From Psococerastis gibbosa (lineage: Eukaryota; Arthropoda; Insecta; Psocodea; Psocidae): DNA of 64,000 nucleotides. The stretch lies in the NCBI GenBank assembly GCA_963971405.1, contig OZ020492.1, forward strand, positions 4,712,001-4,776,000. Reading direction: 5' to 3'. Made by a program: the position numbers and the translations under genes. Below, one piece after another: positions 63,391 to 64,000 of the stretch; the first letter of the stretch is position 1; the number at the start of each line of letters is the position of its first letter. Below the pieces are notes generated by a model. That model was not told the DNA's origin and did not search any database. It worked only from the letters and a program-made list of their open reading frames with translations.

Positions 63391-64000
63391 TGCGTAACTG
63401 AATAAAAATCGGCGGCACCCATCATTGCATCATTGGTAACACTGCTGTTAGTGGAATCCGAACGCCGCCAGTTTTTTCCTTATTCCCATGCATGGTGACT
63501 TCCTTTGTATTACAATTTCCTTAGCTTTAACAACGTTTTTGCCGCCACCCATTATAGACATAAGATATTTTAGACCGTAGTAAATTGTCAATCCAAAATT
63601 TTACACTTTTTTATTTATTAAGTTACCACGAAAGTAAATAAAAAGGGAAATTAATATATAGTTGTTGATAACTATATTTTATTTTAATTTTTGGTATAAT
63701 GACTTTAAAAGTGTCTTATATAAATGTCTGTATTATTGATTATCTAATAGTCTGATTATTCTGTAACCTGGGGAGGGGTAGGGGGGGAAAAGTCTCCATT
63801 GAATTCCGTTCCCGGGGGAGACCTAGATCGGCGACTTGCAACGGCCACCATATTTTTAACAATTTGCTGTAGTAAGCATGAAAAAGGTCAGATCCCCTAT
63901 GATAATGTGAAGTGAGACGGGCGTTGAGTTGGGCAAATAAACTCTAACCTTTCTTAATCAGGCCATATGGCGCTATCATTTCAGGAATAGTCTAGTTGGT
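63391..64000. other. Unassigned; possible hAT fragment at about 63770-63830
   Basis: GTTCCCGGGGGAGACC and a nearby G7 run resemble the CCGGGGGAGACC block of the 9246-10272 family, but no ends are visible. No gene seen. Confidence 0.35.

Noticed and set aside
1-64000. CRISPR array, bacterial operon, phage or plasmid features
   Set aside because: Repeats are dispersed or tandem without spacer structure, there are no long coding frames or ribosome-binding sites, and the SINE, LINE and MITE content is eukaryotic.

Overview
This is AT-rich eukaryotic nuclear DNA. It has tRNA-derived SINEs, decayed non-LTR retrotransposon ends, terminal-inverted-repeat DNA transposons, microsatellites and very long poly-G/poly-C runs. 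The reverse-transcriptase remnants read like LINEs common in arthropods, so an insect or crustacean is my best guess, with low confidence. I found no convincing host gene, rRNA, CRISPR array, operon or prokaryotic signal. All open frames are short (longest 209 aa), and most fall inside repeats.

The dominant content is a dense population of short non-autonomous DNA transposons. About twenty have ends of the form CA..GGCG.. or CAGGGACGGAT.. and many are flanked by perfect or 7/8-matching 8-bp direct repeats, the hAT superfamily signature. Most carry a poly-G or poly-C run just inside one or both ends. Examples with perfect 8-bp duplications are 5957-6136, 9246-10272, 10609-11236, 16707-16871, 30459-30769, 32193-32361, 47061-47233, 47344-47625 and 53529-53895. 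Some are nested: 10609-11236 sits inside one arm of a long-inverted-repeat element (10552-11693), and 53529-53895 interrupts a LINE remnant.

A second major family (3201-4045, 4959-5885, 25734-26599, 34536-35006, 42872-44206 and fragments) carries a tetranucleotide microsatellite, a terminal hairpin and inverted terminal motifs, and resembles Helentron/HINE-type elements. One copy (42872-44206) keeps the usual left end but has a different right half: three 289-bp tandem units, a (GTGA)n tract and a different hairpin.

Two SINE-like families (A: tRNA-derived with a TTTA-rich tail; B: poly-A tailed), three Harbinger-like MITEs with 3-bp TTA/TAA duplications, several long fold-back elements and several unclassified interspersed repeats (D, E, G, H) fill much of the rest. 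LINE remnants retain only the C-terminal reverse-transcriptase region and are broken by stops and frameshifts.

Layout: 1-3.2 kb, MITEs and unique AT-rich DNA; 3.2-6.2 kb, two Helentron-like copies and a MITE; 6.9-11.7 kb, fold-back elements, a SINE and nested hAT MITEs; 12.4-15.1 kb, tRNA-like unit, SINE, LINE ends and repeat E; 15.1-24 kb, sparser repeats with the largest unassigned stretch (19.3-21.1 kb); 24-26.6 kb, Helentron-like copies and a long-TIR element; 28.5-32.4 kb, Harbinger- and hAT-like MITEs; 34.5-41.8 kb, mixed repeats and a tandem array; 42.9-47.6 kb, the composite element, a fold-back and MITEs; 48.7-64 kb, SINEs, LINE ends and many MITEs.
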